Source: CATQHB01 sp965262595
Lineage (GTDB): Bacteria > Chloroflexota > Dehalococcoidia > Lucifugimonadales > UBA3495
Assembly (NCBI GenBank): GCA_965262595.1
Contig: OZ253548.1
Coordinates: 1,736,001 to 1,800,000 of the forward strand
DNA: 64,000 nucleotides
Direction of reading: 5' to 3'
This document shows, in pieces, positions 44,394 through 53,790 of the stretch. The stretch's first letter is position 1. Each line of letters begins with the position of its first letter. The translations under genes and the position numbers were made by a program. Under the pieces are notes generated by a model. It did no database searches and was not told where the DNA came from. It saw only the letters and a list, made by a program, of their open reading frames with translations.

Positions 44394-47300
44394 ATGCCTA
44401 TTCAGAACCGAGACGACGCAGTAGAGGTTGAGGAACGAATAAGCCGGATATTTGCCGCTTCACCGGGTCAGCGGGCGGCTGCCGTCCGCGGGCTGTTCGT
44501 GGAGGTGCTGGACTTCAACACCGCCTCCGGCCAAGTCAGTCTGGCCGGCGCAACGGGCAACATACACCTGCCCGCCGTCGCCGAGCGAGTCGCGGAAATG
44601 GACGGGGTTCATGTCCTGTTCATCGCTCTGCCCGCTTCAGATACCGACCGAGTGCGCAAGGCGGTGGTGGACGCGGCAGCCAAGCTCCTGGCCGACCAAC
44701 TTGGCGATGACCTGCTGCTGGTCTTCACCAATCCACCGGCCACCCAGCTTCACATCATCCTCCCCACCTTCGCCGGCGCGCGCCCCACCCTGCGGCGCAT
44801 GGTCGTGGAACGCTACTTGCCCCGCCGTACCGCAGTACAGCAGGTTTCCAACATCTACTGGAACTACCGGAGCAGCCGCAGCATTCGCACTGCCTTGGAC
44901 CAAGCCTTCGACGTGGAGCCGGTGACTCGGCAGTTCTTCGGCGAGTACAAGCGCGTCTTTGAGGCAACGGAGCAGAGCGTTACCGGGTTCCCCGACACCG
45001 AGGTGGGGAAGGAAAACCGGCGCTCCTTTGTCCAGACCCTCTTCAACCGGCTGATGTTCGTTTACTTCCTGTCCCGCAAGGGCTGGCTTACTTTCAACGG
45101 CGATGCCGATTACCTCAGCGCTCTGTGGCGCGACTACCAGGCCAACTCCGGCCAGACCAATTTCTACAACGAAAGGCTGCGCCATCTCTTCTTCTTCGGA
45201 CTCAACAACCCTCAGTCTCAAGACCTGAACCGGGACAATCCGGTCCTGTATCGCGCTATCGGCAGTGTGCCGTTTCTCAACGGCGGCCTGTTCGAGCAGA
45301 CCGAGTTGGACCGGCGCGAGGGCATCACCGTGCCGGACACGGCCATCGCGCAAGTCCTTAGCGGGCTGTTCGACCGTTTCAACTTTACCGTGATGGAGTC
45401 CACGCCCTACGACCAGGAAGTGGCCGTTGACCCGGAGATGCTGGGCAAGGTGTTTGAAGAAACAGTCAACTACCGCCACGACTCCGGCGCCTATTACACC
45501 CCCCGCCCGGTGGTCTCCTTCATGTGCCGCGAGGCGCTCAAGGGCTACCTGGAAGGGCAGGACACCGGCATTACGTCCGAGGCCGTCGCCCGGTTCGTGG
45601 ACGCCCAGGAAACCGGCGGCATCCAGGTGGCCCAGGCGCGGCGGATTGCCGACGCCCTGGCCCAGGTCACCGTGGTGGACCCGGCCTGCGGCTCCGGCGC
45701 CTACCTGCTGGGCATGATGCAGGAACTCATCGAACTGCAAACCGCCCTCTACAACGCCGGCGTAGATGCCAGGGCCCTCTACGACCTGAAGCTGGAAATC
45801 ATCCAGCGCAACCTCTACGGCGTGGACCTGGACGACTTTGCGGTGAACATCGCCATGCTGCGGCTGTGGCTGTCCCTGTCCATCGACTATGAAGGCGAGA
45901 AGCCGGAACCGCTGCCCAACCTGGACTTCAAGGTGGTCTGCGGCGACAGCCTGCTGGGCCCCGACCCCAGCGCCGGCGTGGAGGTGCAGGGAACGCTGGG
46001 CCAGGACATAGAACAGTTCCGGCGGCTGGGCCAACTCAAGGACAAATATATGCGCGCCTTCCTCGGACCGGACAAGGAGCGATTGAAGGGGGAAATCGGG
46101 GAGTTGCGGGAAGAAATCAGGCAGGCGTCGGGCGTGGCGGCAATGGACGGCGTGGTGGACTGGCGGGTAGAGTTCGCCGAGGTCTTCGCCCAACGCCGGG
46201 GGTTTGACATTGCCATCGCCAACCCGCCGTATGTCAGGCAAGAGAATATCGGCCCTAACAAGCCCGTCCTGGTCAGCCAATACGCCGATGCCGTTACCGC
46301 CCGTTCCGACCTGTTTTGCTACTTCTACGCCCGCGCATTGCAACTGCTGGTTGATGGCGGGACGCAGGTATTTGTCTGCTCCAATAGCTGGCTGGATGTG
46401 GGCTATGGGGCCAAGCTGCAAGAGTTCCTGCTAAACAATACCCACGTTCAAGCCATCTACGAAAGCGCCGTACAGCGGCAGTTCGCTACCGCTGACATCA
46501 ATACCATTATCAGCATCATCCGCAAGGCCGCTCAAACCGGCGGGCAAAGCCGGTTCGTTTCCCTGCGCGGCGAATTTCACGCAGCTTTGGCTGACCCGGA
46601 ATTGCGCCGGGAAATTACCCGGAGTCGGGCTGACCTGATGTCTGCCGGAACCGACGGGCGAAAGTGGGTAGGCGACAAATGGGGCGGCAAGTACCTACGC
46701 GCCCCGGACATCTATCACCATGTCTTGGACAAGTGCGCCGACAAGCTGGTGCGGTTGGGGGATGTTGCTACCGTCCGCTTTGGTATCAAGACTGGTGCCA
46801 ACGAATTTTTCCACTTGACATTGGAAGACATCGCCGAATGGGGCATTGAATCAGAGTTTTGCCAACCTATAATGACTACTCCGCAGGAATCCCGGAGAAT
46901 CACGGTCAACCCGACCGATATGCCCATAAAGCTATTTATGTGCCACAGCGATAAAGAGGAATTAGCTGACACAAGGGCGTTGGCTTATATTGAGTGGGGC
47001 GAAGAACAGGGGTATCACCAAAGACGGAGTTTAGCATCACGGCGGCGATGGTATGACTTGGGGGAGAGGAAAGTATCGCAGTTGGCTATGAACTACCAAA
47101 TAGATACCACTGCGCGCGTGTTCTTTGCTCCAGATGGACTTCACTTTGGCGATAACTTGCACGAGCTATCAAGTGAAAAAGCGTCATCGTTGCAATTTTG
47201 CGTTGCCCTGAACTCAACAATTTCGCAACTAATGTACAACATATCAGGCCGGGCTAATTTCGGGGGCGGGCTGTTGAAAATACAGGCTTTCGAGGTTGAA

Positions 47301-47516
47301 AGCCTGATGATAGCAAGCCCAAGCCTGCTACCGGAGCCGGACGCCGGTATATTCAGCACCTCGGATTGGGACGTGCTGACGCCATCGCCGGCCCGGCGGG
47401 AGATAGACGGGTTGGTGTATGACGCGCTGGGGCTGACGGCCGGGGAGCGGGAAGCGGTGTATGATGGAGTAAAGGAGTTGGTGGAGAATAGGAAGCGGAA
47501 GGCGGGGAGTGTTTAG
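44394..47516 (+). CDS. Eco57I/PglX-like N6-adenine DNA methyltransferase
   Basis: 1040 residues. A long N-terminal region (1-340) precedes the SAM motif VVDPACGSGAY (427-437), the Y-G-V-D-L-D acidic motif (IIQRNLYGVDLDDFAVNIAM), and the catalytic NPPY (about 608). The C-terminal 400 residues resemble a TaqI/Eco57I target-recognition region. I see no clear PD-(D/E)XK nuclease motif, so it may only methylate, like PglX of BREX, or depend on partner genes for restriction. GGAGGA lies 8 nt before the ATG. It leads the second candidate defence locus. Confidence 0.88.
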   Translation: MPIQNRDDAVEVEERISRIFAASPGQRAAAVRGLFVEVLDFNTASGQVSLAGATGNIHLPAVAERVAEMDGVHVLFIALPASDTDRVRKAVVDAAAKLLADQLGDDLLLVFTNPPATQLHIILPTFAGARPTLRRMVVERYLPRRTAVQQVSNIYWNYRSSRSIRTALDQAFDVEPVTRQFFGEYKRVFEATEQSVTGFPDTEVGKENRRSFVQTLFNRLMFVYFLSRKGWLTFNGDADYLSALWRDYQANSGQTNFYNERLRHLFFFGLNNPQSQDLNRDNPVLYRAIGSVPFLNGGLFEQTELDRREGITVPDTAIAQVLSGLFDRFNFTVMESTPYDQEVAVDPEMLGKVFEETVNYRHDSGAYYTPRPVVSFMCREALKGYLEGQDTGITSEAVARFVDAQETGGIQVAQARRIADALAQVTVVDPACGSGAYLLGMMQELIELQTALYNAGVDARALYDLKLEIIQRNLYGVDLDDFAVNIAMLRLWLSLSIDYEGEKPEPLPNLDFKVVCGDSLLGPDPSAGVEVQGTLGQDIEQFRRLGQLKDKYMRAFLGPDKERLKGEIGELREEIRQASGVAAMDGVVDWRVEFAEVFAQRRGFDIAIANPPYVRQENIGPNKPVLVSQYADAVTARSDLFCYFYARALQLLVDGGTQVFVCSNSWLDVGYGAKLQEFLLNNTHVQAIYESAVQRQFATADINTIISIIRKAAQTGGQSRFVSLRGEFHAALADPELRREITRSRADLMSAGTDGRKWVGDKWGGKYLRAPDIYHHVLDKCADKLVRLGDVATVRFGIKTGANEFFHLTLEDIAEWGIESEFCQPIMTTPQESRRITVNPTDMPIKLFMCHSDKEELADTRALAYIEWGEEQGYHQRRSLASRRRWYDLGERKVSQLAMNYQIDTTARVFFAPDGLHFGDNLHELSSEKASSLQFCVALNSTISQLMYNISGRANFGGGLLKIQAFEVESLMIASPSLLPEPDAGIFSTSDWDVLTPSPARREIDGLVYDALGLTAGEREAVYDGVKELVENRKRKAGSV

Positions 47517-47519
47517 GGG

Positions 47520-47900
47520 GTGGCTGACAGTTGGCTGTTGACGGGGCCGGTAGGGGACGGGTGTAGAATGGAGTATGGTAGTTGGTGGAGAAGTGGGCGG
47601 GGGAAGGAACCGTTTGTCAAGTTGGTGGACGAAATCCTGGCCGCCAAGTCGGCCGATGCCCAGGCCGACACCCGCCACCTGGAAAGGGCAATAAACGAGT
47701 TGGTGTATGAGGTGTACGGGTTGACCGAAGAAGAGAACACCGCTATAGAACGCAGCCTGGGGTTGATACACGCCAGCGATGAGGAGGAGGAGGACGCGGC
47801 GCTGGCAAGGATGATGGAGGAATACGGCCCCTACGGTCCGGAAGATTTGGTTAGCGAGGAAACCATCCGGGCCACGTTGGGGACCGTGGATGGAGGTTAG
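47520..47900 (+). CDS. Methyltransferase-tail-like small protein before a broken toxin gene
   Basis: Up to 126 codons. PFVKLVDEILAAKSADAQAD then HLERAINELVYEVYGLTEEE is what normally ends type I/IIG methyltransferases, and the acidic rest (SDEEEEDAALARMMEEYGPY) may be an antitoxin-like segment, because a RelE-type frame starts 11 bp before this stop codon. The likely start is inside the repeated segment at 47522-47592 (ATG at 47568). It could be a C-terminal relic of a duplicated methyltransferase gene that now acts as antitoxin; neither is proven. Confidence 0.45.
   Translation: MADSWLLTGPVGDGCRMEYGSWWRSGRGKEPFVKLVDEILAAKSADAQADTRHLERAINELVYEVYGLTEEENTAIERSLGLIHASDEEEEDAALARMMEEYGPYGPEDLVSEETIRATLGTVDGG
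47522..47592 (+). repeat. Interspersed direct repeat, copy 1
   Basis: CTGACAGTTGG-(C/G)TG and GTGTAGAATGGAGTATGG followed by TAGTTGGTGGAGAA recur at 48163-48231. A part of the methyltransferase 3' end (GGAAGGCGGGGAGTGT, 47495-47510) also recurs just after the second copy. Confidence 0.65.
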
Positions 47901-48150
47901 ATACACCGCCAGATTCAACCGGGACTTGGCCCAACTGCGCGACCGGCAACTGGCCTCCTGGTTAATGAAGTTATTGATAACCTGAAAGCCGCATCCCAGC
48001 TAACCGAGGTGGCCGGCGTCCGCCATCTAACCAACGTCGGCTCCCGCTACCGAATCAGGATAAGAAACCACCGGCTGGTCTTCCTGATGGAAGGCAACAT
48101 AGCCTACCTGGAAAGGTTCCTGCACCGGGGGGAGATTTACCGGAGGTAGG
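47890..48150 (+). pseudogene. RelE/ParE-type toxin with a frameshift
   Basis: From an ATG at 47890 the frame reads MEVRYTARFNRDLAQLRDRQ and stops early. One base away the frame continues as LLVNEVIDNLKAASQLTEVA, then SRYRIRIRNHRLVFLMEGNI and YLERFLHRGEIYRR to a stop at 48150. This is a complete RelE/ParE toxin broken by a single-base indel near 47960. The start overlaps the upstream ORF by 11 bp, as is usual for antitoxin-toxin pairs. Confidence 0.75.
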
Positions 48151-48162
48151 GGAAGAATTACT

Positions 48163-48231
48163 GACAGTTGGGTGGTTAACGGGTTGTGCGGGGGGGTGGG
48201 TGTAGAATGGAGTATGGTAGTTGGTGGAGAA
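48163..48231 (+). repeat. Interspersed direct repeat, copy 2
   Basis: Second copy of the segment at 47522-47592. Together they flank the putative antitoxin and broken toxin genes. Confidence 0.65.
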
Positions 48232-48355
48232 TCGGAGTCGGAAGGCGGGGAGTGTCTAGGGAGATTTCTGGCAGTTGGGTGGTTGACCTAACATCGGCGC
48301 TTGCTGAATACTATCGGGAGTACGAACATCGCCGTGGGCCAAGCAGGAGGTCACC

Positions 48356-48826
48356 TTGGTATCGACCAATTTTATACAGGAGGAATTGTCTTTCGCCTAC
48401 GTGCGGGCTGTAATATTCCGTGACGGGTTTAATCTTACTCTTCCAGTTCTTGACCTCTTTGGCGTCGATGGGACGGTTGTTTCCATGGCGAGCGGCATAA
48501 ATCGGGTTGACTTTCAGCTAAAGGCAACCACAAATTACCAAGTCTCAGGAAATAATATCCTATATGACTTGCGGGTTGAGGACTATAACCGTCTCATCAG
48601 AGAGGACGACCTGCCCAGGGTGTTAATATTGTATATAATGCCTACCGATGCGGCCCAGTGGCTAATTCAAAGTCGGAACGAACTTAGCCTAAGAGAATGC
48701 GCTTTTTGGGTTAACCTAATGGGTATGCGGCCTTCGAGAAATGTGTCAACTGTACGAGTTTCGGCGCCCACTGATAATGTGTTTGACCAAGATGGCTTAA
48801 ATGATATGTTCCGTCAGCTGATCTAA
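48356..48826 (+). CDS. DUF4365 protein (predicted nuclease-like)
   Basis: 156 residues from a TTG at 48356, chosen because AGGAGG ends 5 nt upstream. FIQEELSFAYVRAVIFRDGF, VDFQLKATTNYQV with the Gln-x-Lys core, LPRVLILYIMPTDAAQWLIQ and LRECAFWVNLMG are the DUF4365 pattern, a PD-(D/E)XK-like fold in which the Asp and QxK residues would form the active site. Family members sit beside many defence genes. The following gene begins 15 bp downstream, so both are translated from one transcript. Confidence 0.8.
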   Translation: MVSTNFIQEELSFAYVRAVIFRDGFNLTLPVLDLFGVDGTVVSMASGINRVDFQLKATTNYQVSGNNILYDLRVEDYNRLIREDDLPRVLILYIMPTDAAQWLIQSRNELSLRECAFWVNLMGMRPSRNVSTVRVSAPTDNVFDQDGLNDMFRQLI

Positions 48827-48841
48827 CAGCGGAGGCTTCCT

Positions 48842-49990
48842 ATGGATGTGCAAATCAAGGACGCATCAGCATTGGGCCAGCTTTCCCCCACCGTGTTGCG
48901 CGCTTACCTCGACGCCCACGGTTGGGTTCACCAGGAAACTTGGCGCAACCGGATTATGCTATGGTCCATAACCAGCGGCGAGCAGGTCAGCGAATTGCTA
49001 ATACCTTTGCGTGAACAATCCGACGCTTATGCAGTGCGGATTTCAGAAGCGGTGGCGCTGCTTGCCGAGATTGAGGATCGCTCCCAGTTGGATGTCTACT
49101 ACGACGTGAGGGGGGCAGGTGCTGATATTATACGCTTGAGGCCATTAAACGGCGTAGGACAATCCGCTTGGACGCTAACTGATAGTGTAGATTTTCTTGC
49201 CCGCGCCCGGGACCTGATAGTGGCGGCGGCGCGGGCGGCAGAGCGTCCGGGCCTGCCGGTGTACCGGGGAGGCATCAGCGGCCAAGTTACCGATTACGTG
49301 CGGAGTGTACGTCCGCTGCCGGGATATGAAACTGGACCAGAATTGACTTTGCACTCGGATGTGCCGGCAGGATACGGCGCACAGGAGGACATGGGCGACG
49401 CCTTCCGGTCCCCATTTCCTCGTCAGGCTACCATTGCGTTAAATAATGGACTGCGCGAAGCTGACCGAACGGCGATGGCGGTGATTGGAGGGAAAGAAAT
49501 AACGGATGTTTTCGAGGAAGTGCCGTTGCAAGGGGTTAGCGCAAATTTTTGCGATGCAGTAGCGGCTTTAGCGCGCCGTGGCCACGGCATTGGGGTTAGC
49601 CTCTCTTGGGCGGCGGTGCGGCCTTCTAATGTCGCAGATGGCGAATTCCGGTTTACCGAGAGCGCCGCGGATGTGTTCACTCAAGGGGCGGAGTTGCTGC
49701 GCCAAAAAAGCCCATTTACCGACGCGCATATAGTAGGTGAGATTGTGGGGTTGGATCGACAGCGTCGAGAGGAGTTTGACGGTCAATCCGTGGTAGTATG
49801 CGAGCTTGACAGCCGCCCGGTGGCTTTGAAAGTGCACTTTCAAAGTGCGGATTATGATGAGGTATGGCGGGCTTTTCGGGATGGCATCCAAATCAGCATA
49901 GATGGTGATATTTACCGAGAAGGTCGGCGGTACACATTGCGAAATCCACGTAATTTTGCTGTTGCTGCTACCACCGTGGAACAGCCATGA
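48842..49990 (+). CDS. Uncharacterised partner of the DUF4365 protein
   Basis: 382 residues; GGAGG lies 6 nt before the ATG. I know this kind of protein from Actinobacteria beside DUF4365 genes, but no function is assigned. Its N-terminus, LRAYLDAHGWVHQETWRNRI, then LLIPLREQSDAYAVRISEAV, looks like a compact alpha/beta domain. The C-terminus (about 285-375) has a beta-rich LDSRPVALKVHFQSADYDEV segment. No membrane helix or catalytic motif stands out. The tight spacing to DUF4365 suggests a two-protein complex. Confidence 0.7.
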   Translation: MDVQIKDASALGQLSPTVLRAYLDAHGWVHQETWRNRIMLWSITSGEQVSELLIPLREQSDAYAVRISEAVALLAEIEDRSQLDVYYDVRGAGADIIRLRPLNGVGQSAWTLTDSVDFLARARDLIVAAARAAERPGLPVYRGGISGQVTDYVRSVRPLPGYETGPELTLHSDVPAGYGAQEDMGDAFRSPFPRQATIALNNGLREADRTAMAVIGGKEITDVFEEVPLQGVSANFCDAVAALARRGHGIGVSLSWAAVRPSNVADGEFRFTESAADVFTQGAELLRQKSPFTDAHIVGEIVGLDRQRREEFDGQSVVVCELDSRPVALKVHFQSADYDEVWRAFRDGIQISIDGDIYREGRRYTLRNPRNFAVAATTVEQP

Positions 49991-50117
49991 CTATCCTCCA
50001 CGCCCGCAGCGAGGCGCAGTTCGCCGGGTATCTGCTATTCGTGAATAAATGAGATGCCCGAAAATGTCCGAGAAAAATTTCCCCAGCCGGCCCCAACCCC
50101 CGGACCGCCCCGGCTAC

Positions 50118-50151
50118 AAAATGGGTCAAAATGGGTCAAAATGGGTCAAAA
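50118..50151. repeat. Three tandem 10-bp repeats
   Basis: AAAATGGGTC occurs three times in a row, followed by AAAAATAAAAATT, between the DUF4365-partner gene and the helicase gene. It could be a slippage-prone expression switch or a protein-binding array. Confidence 0.75.
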
Positions 50152-50160
50152 ATAAAAATT

Positions 50161-50189
50161 CCCGCTCACCCTGAACCTGTTGAAGGGCG
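50161..50189. repeat. REP-like intergenic repeat
   Basis: CCGCTCACCCTGAACCTGTT followed by GAAGGG matches, apart from two substitutions, the widespread CCCTTCGACAGGCTCAGGGT repeat on the opposite strand. Confidence 0.55.
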
Positions 50190-50248
50190 CGCCCCTTCGT
50201 GGCTAAACCGGCGGGGGCGGGCCGTCCGGGGAAGGAGTTAAAGCACTC

Positions 50249-53200
50249 ATGAACATCCTCCACGCCACCACCGACCCGGACCTGCTGACCCGCCTGCGGG
50301 AGATGCTGGACAGTTCGGCCCGTGCCGACATTGCCGTCGGCTACTTCTTCATGTCCGGCTTCGAGGCGGTGGCGGACAGCCTGGCGCGGTTGGACAAGGT
50401 GCGCATCTTGGTGGGGCGCACCGACCGGCCCACGCTGGAATCGGTGGCCCTGGGGTTGCAGCAATCCCAAGCGTTGCGGGCGCAGTTGGAGGCCGATAGC
50501 ATCGTGCAGCGCCGCCAGCGCGATACCATCGCTCAAGACTCGGTGAACCACATCGCCAACGGCGTGGCCGTTCTGCCTCAGACTGCCGATTCCGAGCGCG
50601 CCGTCTGCGCCCTGCGGGATATGGTGGCTTCGGGCAAGGTGGAGGTGAGGGTTTACCTGCGCAGCCCGCTCCATGCCAAGGCCTACCTGTGCTGGTATGA
50701 CAACCACGCCGAACCGGGCGCTGCGGTGGTCGGTTCGTCCAACCTGACCCTGGCCGGGTTCACCGGCAACACCGAGTTGAACGTCCGGGTTACCGGCGAC
50801 GCGGAGATGGCCGCTCTGCGGGAGTGGTTTGAAGCGCTGTGGGCCGATTCCCAGGACATCAGCGAGGCTCTGGAGAGGGAGTTGTCCCGGTCCTGGGCGC
50901 TGGCCCGAACCCCGCCGTATCACGTCTATCTCAAGGCCCTCTACGAACTCTATTACGCCGACGTTCCGGTCACCGAGTTGCTGCCCCAACGGACCGAGGA
51001 ATTGGCGAACTTCCAGTTGGACGCGGTGCGGCAGGGCCTGGGGATGATCGAAGCCCACGGCGGGTGCTATATCGGCGACGTGGTCGGACTAGGCAAGACC
51101 TTTGTGGGGGCGGAGTTGCTGCGGCAGTTGCGGGTCAGCTACCCCAATGACGGGCCGCCGCTGATTCTCTGCCCAGCCGGGTTGAAACCGATGTGGCAGG
51201 CGTTCAACGAACGGTTCGGGCTGGGGGCGGAAGTCGTTTCTCACAGCGTCATCGCCTCTCCCCCTGATCCTGAGTTCGACGAGGAACTGGGCCGGTACGT
51301 GGAAGGTGACAGCCCGGAGCGGGGAATCATCCTGGAACAGGAGTACCCCTATCGGGGGCCGGTACTGGTGGACGAAGCCCACAACTTCCGCAACGTCAAC
51401 CAGCGTTCCCGGGGTCTACGCAATTACTTGGAGTCGGGCGACCACAAGGTGGTGCTGCTCAGCGCCACGCCGCAGAACCTGGGGCCGATGGATATTTACC
51501 GGCAGCTAACGCTGTTCCTGGATGACACGGAGCACGGTCTGAATCTCGAACCGGTCAGCTTGGAAGAGTATTTCCACAACGCCCAGCGATGGCAACAGCA
51601 CCGGGCTGACTTCGAGAACTACAAGGCCGAGTTCGACGCCTGGCAGAGGAGCCGGTCCAAGACAGCTCCCCCGCTGCCGCCGGATAAACCCGCGGTCCCC
51701 AAGGCGGGCATTGAGCAAGCGATGGCGCCGGTGTTCATCCGCCGCCGCCGCAAGGACATACTGGACCTGTACGGCGATACTGCGGTCGTCGGGGGACAGC
51801 CGGTGCGCTTTCCCGAACCGTGCCTGGAAAACGTAGCCTATCAACTGGACCGGGTTTACGCCAAGGCCGGCTCCTTGAACGAGATAGAGGCCAGGCTGGC
51901 CGAGCACCAGGGGGTCAGGTATCGGGCTACCGACTACATCAAGCCCGAGGTCAGGAACAAACCCGAATATCGTGACCTGTTCCGGGCCGCCGACCGCATC
52001 GCCGTGTTGATGGCCGTGCTGTTGCTCAAGCGGCTGGAGTCCAGCATCGAAGCCTTCCGTTCCACACTCAACGCACTGATGCGGAGCAACCGGAATTTCC
52101 GGGCTGCGTTGGACGCCGGCTACGTCCCCATCGGCGATACGTCAGCCCGGATGCTGTCGGGACAGTCCTTCGATGCGGAGGACCTATTGGAAGTCTTGAC
52201 CCAGGAAGAGGAGCGGCGGCGACACCTTGGAAGGGAAAACGCTAAGCTGGTTCACGATGTCGCCGATTTCTCTACCGCCAAATGGATTGAAGATTTGGAC
52301 CAGGATTTCGCGGTATTGAGCGGCATCTTGTCCCGGGTGGAAGGCATCATGCCGGAGGACGACGATAAGCTCCAGACTCTACGAAAGTTCCTGGAGCAGC
52401 CGGATGTGAAAGGTGGGAAGCTGCTGATCTTTTCCGAGGCAGAAACCACCGTTGAGTACCTGTATCAGCAACTGAACCCGGGGGGCCGCGACCCCGCGAT
52501 TGCCCGGCTGACCGGCAGCACCCGCCAGCAGGCGGAGAGCATCGTCAAGCGGTTTTCACCGACGTGGAACCTGTCGTCCAATGAAAGGCTCCCCGGCCCG
52601 GAGATTAACGTGCTGCTGGCCACGGACATCGTTTCCGAGGGTCAGAACCTCCAGGACTGCGCCCGTGTGTTGAACTACGACCTGCACTGGAACCCGGTCC
52701 GGCTCATCCAACGTTTCGGACGCGTGGACCGCATCGGAACGGAACACGCCGTTATCAATTTGCACAATATGTGGCCCGACGTGGCGGTTGACGCTGGGCT
52801 TTCCCTCACGGAGCGGCTGCATAGGCGCATCCAGTCCTTCCATGATCTGATCGGACTGGACAGCAAGCTATTGTCAGAGGCGGAGCGGCTCAACGTTAAC
52901 GTGATGTACCGCATTTACGACGGCAAGCAGATGCCGGACTTGGAGGACGAGCTGGACGAGGTGGCGGCGAGCCAGCGCGCCGTGGCGTTGTTGCAGCGCA
53001 TCCGGGAAGAGGACCCGGATTTGTGGCAGACCATCACGGAGTTGCCCGACGGGATACGCTCGGCGCTTCGAGTGCGGCCAAGCCAGTCCGATGCCGCTAA
53101 TGATAGCTACGTGCAGAACCTGCTGGCCATTGAGGGGTCGCAGGCGCCGCTAATGTCGCCGTCAACCCTGGCGTCAGTCGCTTCGCCCTTCGACGATCCG

Positions 53201-53752
53201 GGACCCTCCGAGACCGTGGTTCTACTGGGTGCCGGAGGTTCCAGGGGAGTCAACGGTTGCTACGCTGTGGGGGCTGACCTTCAACCCCGAGCCATTACGC
53301 CGGCTCAATTGGTGGCGGCCGCTGAGTGCACCCCCGGTACTCCGGCGGAACCTTTGCCCGAAGACACTAACAAGCGGGTCATGGCCGCGTTCGAGGCGTT
53401 TAGGGGGGACTTTCAACGGCGTCTTGGAAGGGCCAGGAGGCCCCGCGATACCCGAGCGCGCCGCTACGTTTCCCGGCAACTCAACATCGCGCTGCGGGAG
53501 ACCGCCGGTACCCCGACCGATGTGGGGCGAATTGAGGTGCTCCGCCGGATTTTCATGGGAGACCTATCCCCCCAAGTGGAGAATGCCTTGAGCGAAATCA
53601 AGGAACTGCGGCTGGAGGGTTCGGCCCTACGCACCCGGCTTGAAGCGTTAAGGGAACGTTACCGGCTTAACCCTCCGGACGACGCTGGTCGTTCGGAGGC
53701 ACAGGAGCCGCAAGTGGTTCGCATAGTTTGCTCGGACGGGCTGGTAGGTTAG
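50249..53752 (+). CDS. PLD-domain SNF2-family helicase
   Basis: 1167 residues. An N-terminal phospholipase-D-like domain has one HxK motif (His142, Lys144) and GSSN (162-165), as in single-HKD nucleases that dimerise. A full SNF2 motor follows: Walker A GDVVGLGKT (276-284), DEAH (375-378), LSATPQN, and helicase-C LLATDIVSEGQNLQDCARVL then QRFGRVDRIG. The last 300 residues are unassigned. Nuclease-translocase fusions act in restriction-type defence. GGAAGGAG lies 11 nt before the ATG. It follows the methyltransferase/DUF4365 genes on the same strand. Confidence 0.9.
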   Translation: MNILHATTDPDLLTRLREMLDSSARADIAVGYFFMSGFEAVADSLARLDKVRILVGRTDRPTLESVALGLQQSQALRAQLEADSIVQRRQRDTIAQDSVNHIANGVAVLPQTADSERAVCALRDMVASGKVEVRVYLRSPLHAKAYLCWYDNHAEPGAAVVGSSNLTLAGFTGNTELNVRVTGDAEMAALREWFEALWADSQDISEALERELSRSWALARTPPYHVYLKALYELYYADVPVTELLPQRTEELANFQLDAVRQGLGMIEAHGGCYIGDVVGLGKTFVGAELLRQLRVSYPNDGPPLILCPAGLKPMWQAFNERFGLGAEVVSHSVIASPPDPEFDEELGRYVEGDSPERGIILEQEYPYRGPVLVDEAHNFRNVNQRSRGLRNYLESGDHKVVLLSATPQNLGPMDIYRQLTLFLDDTEHGLNLEPVSLEEYFHNAQRWQQHRADFENYKAEFDAWQRSRSKTAPPLPPDKPAVPKAGIEQAMAPVFIRRRRKDILDLYGDTAVVGGQPVRFPEPCLENVAYQLDRVYAKAGSLNEIEARLAEHQGVRYRATDYIKPEVRNKPEYRDLFRAADRIAVLMAVLLLKRLESSIEAFRSTLNALMRSNRNFRAALDAGYVPIGDTSARMLSGQSFDAEDLLEVLTQEEERRRHLGRENAKLVHDVADFSTAKWIEDLDQDFAVLSGILSRVEGIMPEDDDKLQTLRKFLEQPDVKGGKLLIFSEAETTVEYLYQQLNPGGRDPAIARLTGSTRQQAESIVKRFSPTWNLSSNERLPGPEINVLLATDIVSEGQNLQDCARVLNYDLHWNPVRLIQRFGRVDRIGTEHAVINLHNMWPDVAVDAGLSLTERLHRRIQSFHDLIGLDSKLLSEAERLNVNVMYRIYDGKQMPDLEDELDEVAASQRAVALLQRIREEDPDLWQTITELPDGIRSALRVRPSQSDAANDSYVQNLLAIEGSQAPLMSPSTLASVASPFDDPGPSETVVLLGAGGSRGVNGCYAVGADLQPRAITPAQLVAAAECTPGTPAEPLPEDTNKRVMAAFEAFRGDFQRRLGRARRPRDTRARRYVSRQLNIALRETAGTPTDVGRIEVLRRIFMGDLSPQVENALSEIKELRLEGSALRTRLEALRERYRLNPPDDAGRSEAQEPQVVRIVCSDGLVG

Positions 53753-53790
53753 GACGAAACCGGAGGCACTTTACAGGTGTAGGAATACCA

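Noticed and set aside
44637..46421. 594-codon minus-strand open frame
   Set aside because: It lies opposite the methyltransferase and has His/Val/Gly-rich non-globular composition; the plus frame carries the SAM and NPPY motifs.
47538..47569. TTGACG ... TAGAAT promoter in the repeated segment
   Set aside because: The spacer is 20 bp (21 in the second copy), and no gene start is well placed for it; kept as a repeat only.
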